Assembly (NCBI RefSeq): GCF_014654895.1
Contig: NZ_BNBE01000003.1
Location: forward strand, 896,501-960,500
DNA: 64,000 bases
Source of the DNA: Streptomyces filamentosus
GTDB taxonomy: Bacteria; Actinomycetota; Actinomycetes; Streptomycetales; Streptomycetaceae
Direction: 5' to 3'
The position numbers and the translations under genes were made by a program. Each line of letters opens with the position of its first letter. The stretch's first letter is position 1. Under the pieces are notes generated by a model that saw only the letters and a program-made list of their open reading frames with translations, ran no database searches and was not told the DNA's origin. Shown here piece after piece: positions 34,492 through 41,635 of this stretch.

Positions 34492-34520
34492 CCGGAAGGC
34501 CCCCTCGCGGGGCCTTCCGG
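34492..34520 (+). terminator. Terminator of argH
   Basis: Perfect 12-bp stem CCGGAAGGCCCC/GGGGCCTTCCGG (34492-34503/34509-34520), loop CTCGC, followed by CATTTCC. Confidence 0.85.
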
Positions 34521-34522
34521 CA

Positions 34523-34582
34523 TTTCCGCGTCCGGCGTTTCCGCATCCGCTGTTTCCGTGTCCGGCGTTTCCGCGTCCGGCG
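34523..34582. repeat. Four tandem 15-bp repeats
   Basis: Units at 34523, 34538, 34553 and 34568, type TTTCCGCGTCCGGCG with 1-4 changes. They start 2 bp after the argH terminator and end about 40 bp before the TetR promoter. The period is a multiple of 3 and the minus strand reads an open PDAET-like repeat, but no gene is supported. Confidence 0.85.
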
Positions 34583-34625
34583 GCGCCGGTCCGTCCACGT
34601 CCCGCGTGAGGCGTCGGGGTTTGAA

Positions 34626-34665
34626 ATGAGACACAGATGTATCACCCAGTGTATGGTTGTCTCAT
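34626..34665. promoter_or_regulatory. TetR operator and leaderless promoter
   Basis: Perfect 8-bp arms ATGAGACA (34626-34633) and TGTCTCAT (34658-34665) flank 24 bp that hold TATGGT (34652-34657), a -10 ending 6 nt before ATG 34664. The operator therefore overlaps both promoter and start codon, as expected for TetR autorepression. Confidence 0.65.
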
Positions 34666-35215
34666 GTCAGTCGACCGCACCCAGGTGCTCCGCACCGCCG
34701 CCGCCCTGCTCTCGCGCAAGGCGACCGCCACCATGGACGAGGTCGCCCGGGCCGCGGGCATCGGGCGGGCCACGCTGCACCGGCACTTCGCCGGGCGCGA
34801 CGCGCTCGTGCGGGCGCTGGAGCAGATGTGCATCGAGGAGGCGGAGGCCGCGCTCGACACGGCCCGGATCGAGGAGGGACCGGCCGACGAGGCCGTCCGG
34901 CGGCTCGTCGCCGCCTCCGAGCCCGCCGCCCCGCTGCTCGCCTTCCTCGTCACCGAGAACCAGCTGTTCGAGGGCGAGGGGCAGAACGAGGGCTGGGCCC
35001 GGCTCGACGCCCGCCTCGTCGCCCTCTTCCGGCGCGGCCAGGAGGAGGGCACCTTCCGGATCGACCTCAGCCCCGCCTGGCTGTGCGAGGCGTTCTACGG
35101 GCTGATCGGCTCGGGAGCCTGGGCCGTCGCCGACGGGCGGGTCGCCGCCAACGACTTTTCTTACATGATCGCCGAGCTGCTGCTCGGCGGAGCGCGCAGG
35201 AGCGTGGAGAAGTGA
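34664..35215 (+). CDS. TetR family transcriptional regulator
   Basis: 183 residues. N-terminal helix-turn-helix LSRKATATMDEVARAAGIGR then ATLHRHFAGRDALVRALEQM, typical TetR; C-terminal ligand-binding helices unlike any I can name (LLAFLVTENQLFEGEGQNEG). Likely represses itself and the efflux pump gene, whose GTG overlaps its stop. Start ATG 34664 lies inside the operator dyad; no Shine-Dalgarno, so leaderless. In-frame ATG 34637 lies upstream of the -10 and is rejected. Confidence 0.9.
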   Translation: MSVDRTQVLRTAAALLSRKATATMDEVARAAGIGRATLHRHFAGRDALVRALEQMCIEEAEAALDTARIEEGPADEAVRRLVAASEPAAPLLAFLVTENQLFEGEGQNEGWARLDARLVALFRRGQEEGTFRIDLSPAWLCEAFYGLIGSGAWAVADGRVAANDFSYMIAELLLGGARRSVEK

Positions 35216-36771
35216 TCACCGAAACCGTCCACCCCGGCAAGGGCAGCGGAGAGAGCCATACCGAGGGCGTGCGCCGTCCCGGCCGGTGGCTCGCCCTCGC
35301 CGCACTCGTCCTGGCCGTGCTGCTCGTGGCCGTGGACGCCACCGTGCTCGGCCTGGCGACCCCCTTCCTCTCCGAGGACCTGAAGCCGTCCGGCACCCAG
35401 CTGCTCTGGATCGGCGACGTCTACTCCTTCGTCATCGCCGGTCTGCTGGTCTCCATGGGCAGCCTCGGCGACCGCATCGGCCGCAAGAAGCTGCTGCTCG
35501 TCGGCGCCGCCGCGTTCGGCGCCGTCTCGGTCCTGAACGCCTACGCGACCAGCCCCGAGATGATGATCGCCGCGCGCGCCCTGCTCGGCGTCGCCGGCGC
35601 GACCCTGATGCCGTCCACCCTGGCCCTCATCCGGAACCTCTTCCACGACCCGCGCGAGCGCAGCCTCGCCATCGGCATCTGGGGCGCCATGGCCTCGGCC
35701 GGCGCCGCCGTCGGCCCGGTCGTCGGCGGTTTCCTCCTGGAGCACTTCTGGTGGGGCTCGGTCTTCCTCATCAACCTGCCCGTCATGGCCGTCCTGGTCG
35801 TCATCGGCGTCAAGCTGATCCCCGAGTCGAAGAACCCGAACCCGGGCCCCTGGGACCTGCCCAGCGTCGCCCTCTCCCTCGTCGGCATGATCGGCGTCGT
35901 CTACGCCGTCAAGGAACTGGCCTCGCACGGCCTCACCCTCGACGTCGCCGCCGCCACCCTCGTCGGCGCCGGCGGCCTCGCCTGGTTCGTCCGCCGCCAG
36001 CTGACCCTGCCGGCCCCGCTCCTGGACATGCGCCTGTTCCGCAACCGCGGCTTCTCCGGCGCCGTCCTCGCCGACCTGCTGACCATCCTCGGCCTCGCCG
36101 GCCTGGTGTTCTTCCTGTCCCAGTTCTTCCAGCTGGTCCAGGGCCGCTCGCCGCTGGAGGCCGGCCTCGCCGAACTGCCCGCCGCCGTCGGATCGGTGAC
36201 CGCCGGTCTGCTCGCCGGCCGGGCCGCCCGCCGCTTCTCGGTCCGCTCGGTCGTCGCCGGCGGCCTCGCCGCCATCGGCCTCGCCCTCGCCGTCCTGACC
36301 GCCATCGGGCAGACCACCGGCTACCCCCTGCTCGGCGCGAGCCTGCTCGTCGTCGGCGTCGGCGCGGGCCTCGCCTTCACCGTCACCGCCGACGTCATCC
36401 TCTCCAGCGTCCCCAAGGACCAGGCCGGATCCGCGTCCGCCGTCTCCGAGACCGCGTACGAGCTCGGCGCCGCCCTCGGCATCGCCGTCCTCGGCTCCAT
36501 CGTGACCGGCGTCTACCGGGGCTTCAACACCCCGGCCGGAGTCCCCTCCGACGTCGCCGCGGCCGCCCACGACTCGCTCGGCGGCGCCGTCGAGGCATCC
36601 GCGGCCCTCGACCCGGCCCGCGCGGACGCGCTGGTCTCGGCCGCCCAGGAGGCATTCGTCGACGGCCTGCGGATCGCCGCCGGCGTCGGCGCGGCCGTCC
36701 TCCTCGCCACCGCCGTGGCCGCCTGGTTCCTCCTCGGGGACCAGAAGCTCGCGGACGGCGCCGAACACTGA
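35212..36771 (+). CDS. MFS drug efflux transporter, DHA2 (14-helix) family
   Basis: 519 residues, about 14 hydrophobic segments. Motifs of drug:H+ antiporters: LAALVLAVLLVAVDATVLGL (motif D1 type, with Asp), MGSLGDRIGRKKLLLVGAAA (motif A) and AMASAGAAVGPVVGGFLLEH (motif C, antiporter). Resembles SmvA/QacA-type exporters of cationic or hydrophobic compounds. GTG 35212 shares bases with the TetR stop, so the pump is co-translated with its probable repressor. A 16-bp terminator follows. Confidence 0.9.
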   Translation: MITETVHPGKGSGESHTEGVRRPGRWLALAALVLAVLLVAVDATVLGLATPFLSEDLKPSGTQLLWIGDVYSFVIAGLLVSMGSLGDRIGRKKLLLVGAAAFGAVSVLNAYATSPEMMIAARALLGVAGATLMPSTLALIRNLFHDPRERSLAIGIWGAMASAGAAVGPVVGGFLLEHFWWGSVFLINLPVMAVLVVIGVKLIPESKNPNPGPWDLPSVALSLVGMIGVVYAVKELASHGLTLDVAAATLVGAGGLAWFVRRQLTLPAPLLDMRLFRNRGFSGAVLADLLTILGLAGLVFFLSQFFQLVQGRSPLEAGLAELPAAVGSVTAGLLAGRAARRFSVRSVVAGGLAAIGLALAVLTAIGQTTGYPLLGASLLVVGVGAGLAFTVTADVILSSVPKDQAGSASAVSETAYELGAALGIAVLGSIVTGVYRGFNTPAGVPSDVAAAAHDSLGGAVEASAALDPARADALVSAAQEAFVDGLRIAAGVGAAVLLATAVAAWFLLGDQKLADGAEH

Positions 36772-36793
36772 CGGACCCCCGTCCCCACGGGAA

Positions 36794-36828
36794 GAGGGCG
36801 CCCCCGGAATCGTTCCGGGGGCGCCCTC
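36794..36828. terminator. Terminator between convergent efflux and acyltransferase genes
   Basis: Perfect 16-bp stem GAGGGCGCCCCCGGAA/TTCCGGGGGCGCCCTC (36794-36809/36813-36828) with a 3-nt loop TCG. Confidence 0.85.
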
Positions 36829-36888
36829 ACGCGTACGCGGCGACCGCCGGGCCGCCGCCTTCACGCGGCGACCCCTGGGCCACCGTCC

Positions 36889-37695
36889 CTACGCGGCCTC
36901 CTTCGCCTTCGTGGCGTACATGTCCACGTACTCCTGGCCCGACAGCCGCATGACCTCCGCCATCACCGAGTCCGTCACCGCCCGCAGGACGTACCGGTCG
37001 CGGTCCATGCCCTCGTAGCGGGAGAACTCCATCGGCTCGCCGAAGCGGACCGTCACCTGCACCGGACGCGGGAAGCCCGCGCCGCCCGGCTGCGCCTTGT
37101 CCGTGCCGATCATCGCGAAGGGGACGACCGGCGCGCCGGTCATCAGGGTCAGCCGGGCCACGCCCGTACGGCCCCGGTAGAGCCGGCCGTCGGGGGAGCG
37201 GGTGCCCTCCGGGTAGATCGAGAAGATCCTGCCCTCCTCCAGCACCCGGCGGCCCGTCATCAGCGCCGCGACACCGCCCCGGCCGCCGTCCCGGTCCACC
37301 GGGATCATGCCGACGCTGGTGAAGAACCAGGCCATCAGCCGGCCCTTGATCCCGGTGCCCTTCACGTACTCGTCCTTGCCGATGAAGAAGACCTGGCGGT
37401 CCAGGCAGATCGGCATGATCATCGAGTCGATGAAGGTGAGGTGGTTGCCCGCGAGGATCACCGGACCGGTCCCGGGGACGTTCTCGGCGCCCTCGACACG
37501 GGGGCGGAACATCAGACGCAGGATCGGACCGAGGGTGGCCTTGACGATCGCGTGACGGGACAACGGTTCCTCCGGTGTCGGGCGGGCGGCTTCGGGGAGC
37601 CGAAGGTGCAGCACGGGACGATACTCGCGGGTCGCCACCGTCCGCACATCGGGTTCACCGAACGGATACGCGGTGTTGACGCGTGTTTCCGCCAT
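36889..37695 (-). CDS. PlsC-like 1-acyl-sn-glycerol-3-phosphate acyltransferase
   Basis: 268 residues. Acyltransferase blocks: NHLTFIDSMIMPICL (HX4D catalytic motif), GMIPVDRDGGRGG, IFSIYPEGTRSPDGRLYRG (phosphate binding) and APVVPFAMIG. Makes phosphatidic acid from lysophosphatidate, or acylates a related lipid. The first 45 residues (TAYPFGEPDVRTVATREYRP) are outside the family core; the true start may be internal, near LSRHAIVKATLG. Convergent with the MFS gene and divergent from the phosphodiesterase, another lipid enzyme. Confidence 0.87.
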   Translation of the reverse strand: MAETRVNTAYPFGEPDVRTVATREYRPVLHLRLPEAARPTPEEPLSRHAIVKATLGPILRLMFRPRVEGAENVPGTGPVILAGNHLTFIDSMIMPICLDRQVFFIGKDEYVKGTGIKGRLMAWFFTSVGMIPVDRDGGRGGVAALMTGRRVLEEGRIFSIYPEGTRSPDGRLYRGRTGVARLTLMTGAPVVPFAMIGTDKAQPGGAGFPRPVQVTVRFGEPMEFSRYEGMDRDRYVLRAVTDSVMAEVMRLSGQEYVDMYATKAKEAA

Positions 37696-37786
37696 GTTCC
37701 GCCCAGGTCTGCCGCCCGTAGGGGATCACTGCCTAGCGTCGGGGCCACCCCATGACAGGTGCGGGACATCACACAGGAGGACCTCC

Positions 37787-38971
37787 ATGACCCAGGGCGC
37801 ACCCCGGACCCCGGACCGCCGCACGGTGCTCGGAGCGGCCGGCGCCGCCGCGCTCGCCGTCCCCGCCGGACTCGCCGCCGGCACCGGCACCGCGCAGGCC
37901 GCCGAGACCGGCCGCACCCACGGACAGGGCGGCGGGCGCGGCTACCGCTCGCTCCCCGTCCCCACCGTCATCGCCCACCGCGGCGCCAGCGGCTACCGCC
38001 CCGAGCACACCCTCGGCTCCTACCGGCACGCCCTGGACCTCGGCGCCCATGTCATCGAGCAGGACCTCGTCCCCACCAAGGACGGACACCTGGTCTGCCG
38101 CCACGAGAACGACATCACCGGCACCACCGACGTCGCCGACCACCCCGAGTTCGCCTCCCGGAAGACCACGAAGTCCGTCGACGGCGTCTCGTACACCGGC
38201 TGGTTCACCGAGGACTTCACCCTCGCCGAGCTGAAGACCCTGCGCGCGAAGGAGCGCATCCCCGGCACCCGGCAGGAGAACACCCTGTACGACGGCCGCT
38301 GGACCGTCCCCACCTTCGAGGAGGTCCTGCGCTGGGCCGACGAGGAGGGCCGCCGCCGGGGCCGCGAGATCTGGCTCCACGTCGAGACCAAGCACCCCTC
38401 GTACTTCCGCTCCGTCGGCCTCCCCCTGGAGGAGCGCCTCGCCCGGCTGCTCCGCCGCTACGGCCGCCACCGCGCGAACTCCCCGGTCTTCCTCCAGTCC
38501 TTCGAGCCGGGCAGCATCCAGCGCCTGGCGAAGCTGGTCGACTCCCCGCGCGTGGTCCTGCTCTCCGGCGCGGCCACCCGCCCCTGGGACTTCACCGAGG
38601 CAGGCGACCCGCGCACCGTCGCCGACCTCGTCACCCCCGCCGGGCTGCGCTGGATCGCCTCGTACGCCCAGGGCATCGGCCCCACCCTGGACCTGGTGAT
38701 CCCCCGCGACGCCACCGGCCGCCTGGGCACCCCCACCACGCTGGTGCGGGACGCCCACGCCGAGGGCCTGATCCTCCACCCGTACACCCACCGCAACGAG
38801 AACACCTTCCTGCCGGCCGAGTTCCGCCGGGGCACCGACCCGGCCGCCTACGGCGACTCCTTCGGCGCGCTCGCCCGGTACCTGGAGACGGGCATCGACG
38901 GGATCTTCTCCGACAACACGGACACGGCCCTGCTCGCCGCGGCCGACTTCGCGGAGCGGACCGCCCGCTGA
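37787..38971 (+). CDS. TAT-secreted glycerophosphodiester phosphodiesterase
   Basis: 394 residues. Twin-arginine signal DRRTVLGAAGAAALAVPAGL with a likely AQA cleavage site. GDPD TIM barrel: IAHRGASGYRPEHTLGSYRH (catalytic His and Glu), VIEQDLVPTKDGHLVCRHEN, and GIFSDNTDTAL at the end. It hydrolyses glycerophosphodiesters to glycerol-3-phosphate and alcohol outside the cell, a known phosphate-scavenging activity in Streptomyces (GlpQ-type). Strong GGAGG before ATG 37787. No PHO box was found by eye. Confidence 0.92.
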   Translation: MTQGAPRTPDRRTVLGAAGAAALAVPAGLAAGTGTAQAAETGRTHGQGGGRGYRSLPVPTVIAHRGASGYRPEHTLGSYRHALDLGAHVIEQDLVPTKDGHLVCRHENDITGTTDVADHPEFASRKTTKSVDGVSYTGWFTEDFTLAELKTLRAKERIPGTRQENTLYDGRWTVPTFEEVLRWADEEGRRRGREIWLHVETKHPSYFRSVGLPLEERLARLLRRYGRHRANSPVFLQSFEPGSIQRLAKLVDSPRVVLLSGAATRPWDFTEAGDPRTVADLVTPAGLRWIASYAQGIGPTLDLVIPRDATGRLGTPTTLVRDAHAEGLILHPYTHRNENTFLPAEFRRGTDPAAYGDSFGALARYLETGIDGIFSDNTDTALLAAADFAERTAR

Positions 38972-39077
38972 CGCGGGCCCCCGCCGACGCGTGCCACCCG
39001 GCCGGCGCCGTACGCCGACCGGGTGGTTCCCCGCCCGCCCCGCAACCGCGCCCCGGCGCCCCCGCATCGTGCCGGGC

Positions 39078-39623
39078 ATGACCTCCCCGGAAACCCTCCT
39101 CGCCACCCTCACCCCGCTGCTGGCCGCCGAGTCGCGGGCCGAGGCCGCGGCCGCCGGGATCGAGCCCGACGACCTCGAACAGGCCGTCTGGCTCCGCCTC
39201 CTGGAACGGCTCCGCGCCGACCGCGCCCCCGAACGGCCCGCCGACTGGCTCCGCCGGGCGGTCCGCGCCGAGGCCCGCAGGGCCCGCCGCACCAGCGGCC
39301 GGGAGCGCCCGTACCACGAGGAGAACCCGCCGGACGCGGACCCGGAGGCGCACGGCTCCCCGGAGGGCTCCGCCCTCACCGCCGAACGCCGCCGCACCCT
39401 CCGCGCCGCCGTCACCCGGACGCCCGGCCGCTGCCCCCGGCTCCTCGACGCGATGCTCGACCCCGCGGACCCCACCTACCGGGAAATCGCAGGGACGTTG
39501 GGTATCTCACAAGGAAGTCTGGGGCCGATGCGTTCCCGTTGCCTGGGATGCCTGCGCAGAATGCTCGCGGCAGAGGTTCCCGCCCCCGGCCGACGGGGAA
39601 GGGTGCGGGGGACCGATCGGTGA
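39078..39623 (+). CDS. Sigma-70-like helix-turn-helix protein
   Basis: 181 residues. EPDDLEQAVWLRLLERLRAD and PADWLRRAVRAEARRARRTS resemble region 2 of ECF sigma factors (DDLxQxVWLR...); DPTYREIAGTLGISQGSLGP then MRSRCLGCLRRML is a clear region 4 helix-turn-helix. Likely an alternative sigma factor of a short, actinomycete-specific group; regulon unknown. No anti-sigma gene beside it. Start ATG 39078. The ORF ends 25 bp before the acetyltransferase start. Confidence 0.78.
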   Translation: MTSPETLLATLTPLLAAESRAEAAAAGIEPDDLEQAVWLRLLERLRADRAPERPADWLRRAVRAEARRARRTSGRERPYHEENPPDADPEAHGSPEGSALTAERRRTLRAAVTRTPGRCPRLLDAMLDPADPTYREIAGTLGISQGSLGPMRSRCLGCLRRMLAAEVPAPGRRGRVRGTDR

Positions 39624-39648
39624 CCAGATGAGCGGGAGGCATGCGCAC

Positions 39649-40128
39649 ATGGGCCTGAGTGTGACCATCTCGGCTGCGGACGCGCGCGACGCGGAGCAGA
39701 TCCTGAAGCTGCAGTACCTCTGCTACCAGAGCGAGGCCGAGCTGTACGGGGACTGGTCCATCGAACCGCTCACCCAGTCGCTCGACGCCGTCCGCGCCGA
39801 GCTGGCGGCCGGACACGGGCTGGTGGCCCGGCTCGGCGACGAGGTGATCGCCTCCGTGCGCGCCCGGACCGACGAGGACGGCACCGTCCACATCGCCAAG
39901 CTCATCGTCCACCCGCGCATGCGCCGCCACGGCATCGGCGGCCGGCTCCTCGACGCCATCGAGCACCACTTCGCGGCGGCCGGGACCGCCCCCAAGCGCT
40001 TCCAGCTCTTCACCGGCCACCGCAGCGAGGGCAACCTCCGCCTCTACCGCGCCAAGGGATACGCCCGGACCGGCGCCCGCGAGATCGGCCCCAGGCTCAC
40101 CCTGGTCACCCTGGAGAAGGCCGCCTGA
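39649..40128 (+). CDS. GNAT family N-acetyltransferase
   Basis: 159 residues. ISAADARDAEQILKLQYLCY, then HIAKLIVHPRMRRHGIGGRL (acetyl-CoA loop RRHGIGG) and FTGHRSEGNLRLYRAKGYAR, the full GNAT core. Substrate unknown. GGGAGG is 11-13 nt before ATG 39649; ATG 39628 is an in-frame alternative. Converges on the small membrane gene, 6 bp away. Confidence 0.87.
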   Translation: MGLSVTISAADARDAEQILKLQYLCYQSEAELYGDWSIEPLTQSLDAVRAELAAGHGLVARLGDEVIASVRARTDEDGTVHIAKLIVHPRMRRHGIGGRLLDAIEHHFAAAGTAPKRFQLFTGHRSEGNLRLYRAKGYARTGAREIGPRLTLVTLEKAA

Positions 40129-40134
40129 CGCCGC

Positions 40135-40569
40135 TCAGGCGGTGGCGGCGCGCGACCGCCTGAGCCACCAGATGCCGGTGAGCGGCAGCAGCACCGGGAT
40201 GAAGACGTAGCCGTAGCCGAAGTCCGACCAGACCGTCGCGTCCGGGAAGGCGGACGGCTCGACCAGCGTCCACGTCCCCACGATCAGCACGCCCGCCAGC
40301 TCGGCGGCGCAGCACACCAGCGCCGCCCTGCGGGCCGCCTCGCCGCCGCGCACCAGCGTGTAGGTGATGAAGACGTACACGACCGCGGCCACCGCCGAGA
40401 GCGCGTAGGCCAGCGGCGCCCGGTCGAACTCGGTCGACACCTGGTAGACCGAGCGCGAGACCGCGCCCACCGACATCACGCCGTACAGCCACACCAGCAG
40501 CATGCCGGGGCCCTTGACCAGCCGGGTCCGCCCGCCGTCCGCCGCGGCCCGCTCCCGCGTCTCCGCCAT
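40135..40569 (-). CDS. Small integral membrane protein, unknown function
   Basis: 144 residues with four hydrophobic segments (GMLLVWLYGVMSVGAVSRSV, PLAYALSAVAAVVYVFITYT, AALVCCAAELAGVLIVGTWT, GYGYVFIPVLLPLTGIWWLR). No family recognised and no catalytic residues obvious. Starts 2 bp after the stop of the other membrane gene (40572), so the two form one unit. ATG 40569. Confidence 0.8.
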   Translation of the reverse strand: MAETRERAAADGGRTRLVKGPGMLLVWLYGVMSVGAVSRSVYQVSTEFDRAPLAYALSAVAAVVYVFITYTLVRGGEAARRAALVCCAAELAGVLIVGTWTLVEPSAFPDATVWSDFGYGYVFIPVLLPLTGIWWLRRSRAATA

Positions 40570-40571
40570 GA

Positions 40572-40934
40572 TCAGCCCACCGTCCAGATGTCGAAGAGAC
40601 GCACTTCCAGGACGGCGAGCACGACCGCGCCCGCCGCCACCGTCGCCGAACCCCAGCGGCTCCGCTCGGCCAGCGACATGAAGCCGGCGATCGGCACCGC
40701 GCACAGCGCGCCGAGCAGATAGGAGACGAAGATGACCGTCCCCTCCTCGGCCTGCTCGCCGCGGGCCAGCTGCACGATGCCGACGATCAGCTGCGCCAGG
40801 ACCAGGAAGGTCACCACGGCCATGCCGATGAAGTGCCAGTCCTTGGTCGGCTGGTCCCGGTAGGCGGCGAAGCCGCACCAGGCGGCGAGGGCGAGCGCGG
40901 CCACCGATACCGCGACCGTGAGGGCGTCAAGCAT
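40572..40934 (-). CDS. Small integral membrane protein, unknown function
   Basis: 120 residues with about four hydrophobic segments (LTVAVSVAALALAAWCGFAA, GMAVVTFLVLAQLIVGIVQL, VIFVSYLLGALCAVPIAGFM, TVAAGAVVLAVLEVRLFDIW). Function not recognised; sequences like it are common in Streptomyces and always small. First gene of a pair with 40135. Start ATG 40934 is preferred; the longer in-frame ORF runs into the 35-bp repeats. Confidence 0.8.
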   Translation of the reverse strand: MLDALTVAVSVAALALAAWCGFAAYRDQPTKDWHFIGMAVVTFLVLAQLIVGIVQLARGEQAEEGTVIFVSYLLGALCAVPIAGFMSLAERSRWGSATVAAGAVVLAVLEVRLFDIWTVG

Positions 40935-40983
40935 GCGCCCGAGGGTATTACGGACCGAATGGCCCGATGCGCTCGCCCCCGCC

Positions 40984-41123
40984 CCGGACGCTCGGCCCGG
41001 CGCGCCCACCCCCTCGCCCCGGACGCACGGCCCGGCGCGCCCACCTTCTTGGCCCGGACGCACGAGCCAGGCGCGCCCGCCCGCCGCCCCGGACGCACGG
41101 CCCGCCCGGCCGGCCCCGCCGGG
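40984..41123. repeat. 35-bp tandem repeats upstream of metN leader
   Basis: Units begin CCGGACGC at 40984, 41019, 41054 and 41089; three are well matched and the fourth is partial. They lie in the 400-bp gene-free stretch between the divergent membrane gene and the met leader peptide. No palindrome inside the unit and no coding signal. Confidence 0.8.
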
Positions 41124-41280
41124 GCCCGTCCGGGACCCCGCGCGGCCGTGGCCTTGGCCACACCGGCCGGGTCCGCGCCGCCCCCGCCGCGCCTCCCGGA
41201 GAACCCGCTCCCGCGCAGGCCGCGCACGGCGGAGCCCGTACGGGACCCCGCCGGACACCGTCCACGGGACGTCTCAGCGC

Positions 41281-41338
41281 TGTCCGATATACGGACACCG
41301 GACTTCCGTTCGCACCTGCGCATGCTTTACTTGCAGAC
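41281..41338 (+). promoter_or_regulatory. Palindrome and promoter of the met leader peptide
   Basis: TGTCCG-ATATA-CGGACA (41281-41297) is a 17-bp dyad centred about 50 bp before the leader ATG. TTTACT (41326-41331) is a plausible -10, ending 7 nt before ATG 41339, so the RNA would be leaderless. TGTCCGAT, the left half of the dyad, recurs at 41566-41573 near metN. The dyad looks like a repressor or activator site of a sulfur or methionine regulator; the protein is unknown. Confidence 0.55.
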
Positions 41339-41425
41339 ATGACCACGACGAGCAGCCGCATCCTTGCGACCGAGGCGATCCAGACGCCCGGTGCTCTTCG
41401 CATGTGTCGAATGTGCGCCATCTGA
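41339..41425 (+). CDS. Probable leader peptide of metNIQ (28 aa, Met/Cys-rich end)
   Basis: ATG 41339 to TGA 41423-41425. It begins MTTTSSRILATEAIQ and ends LRMCRMCAI, placing two Met and two Cys codons in the last seven residues. It has no Shine-Dalgarno but a -10 at leaderless distance. It precedes metN by 210 nt. Short leaderless ORFs with clustered Cys codons upstream of sulfur genes are known in actinobacteria as attenuating leaders. Weak alternative pairings GTGCGC (41413-41418 or 41555-41560) with GCGCAC (41516-41521) exist. Peptide and function are inference. Confidence 0.55.
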   Translation: MTTTSSRILATEAIQTPGALRMCRMCAI

Positions 41426-41635
41426 GGGCCCCCGCCTGAGCCTCGCGCCCCGAAGCGAGACCCCGACGGCCGAGCCGATCCGACCGCCCCACCGGCGCCG
41501 GACCGTGCCCGCCCCGCGCACACCGCCTCCCGGCCCCGCCGGAACGGCCTCCCCGTGCGCCTGACTGTCCGATTGACGAATGCCCCGTGCACGGCGGACC
41601 CACGCGTCGCGCACTCGACAGTGACGGAAACCCCT

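Noticed and set aside
34434..34634. Minus ORF with PDAET pentapeptide repeats
   Set aside because: Runs over the argH end, its terminator and 15-bp repeats; no ribosome site or -10.
40984..41123. CRISPR array
   Set aside because: 35-bp repeats are contiguous with no unique spacers, and no cas genes are present.
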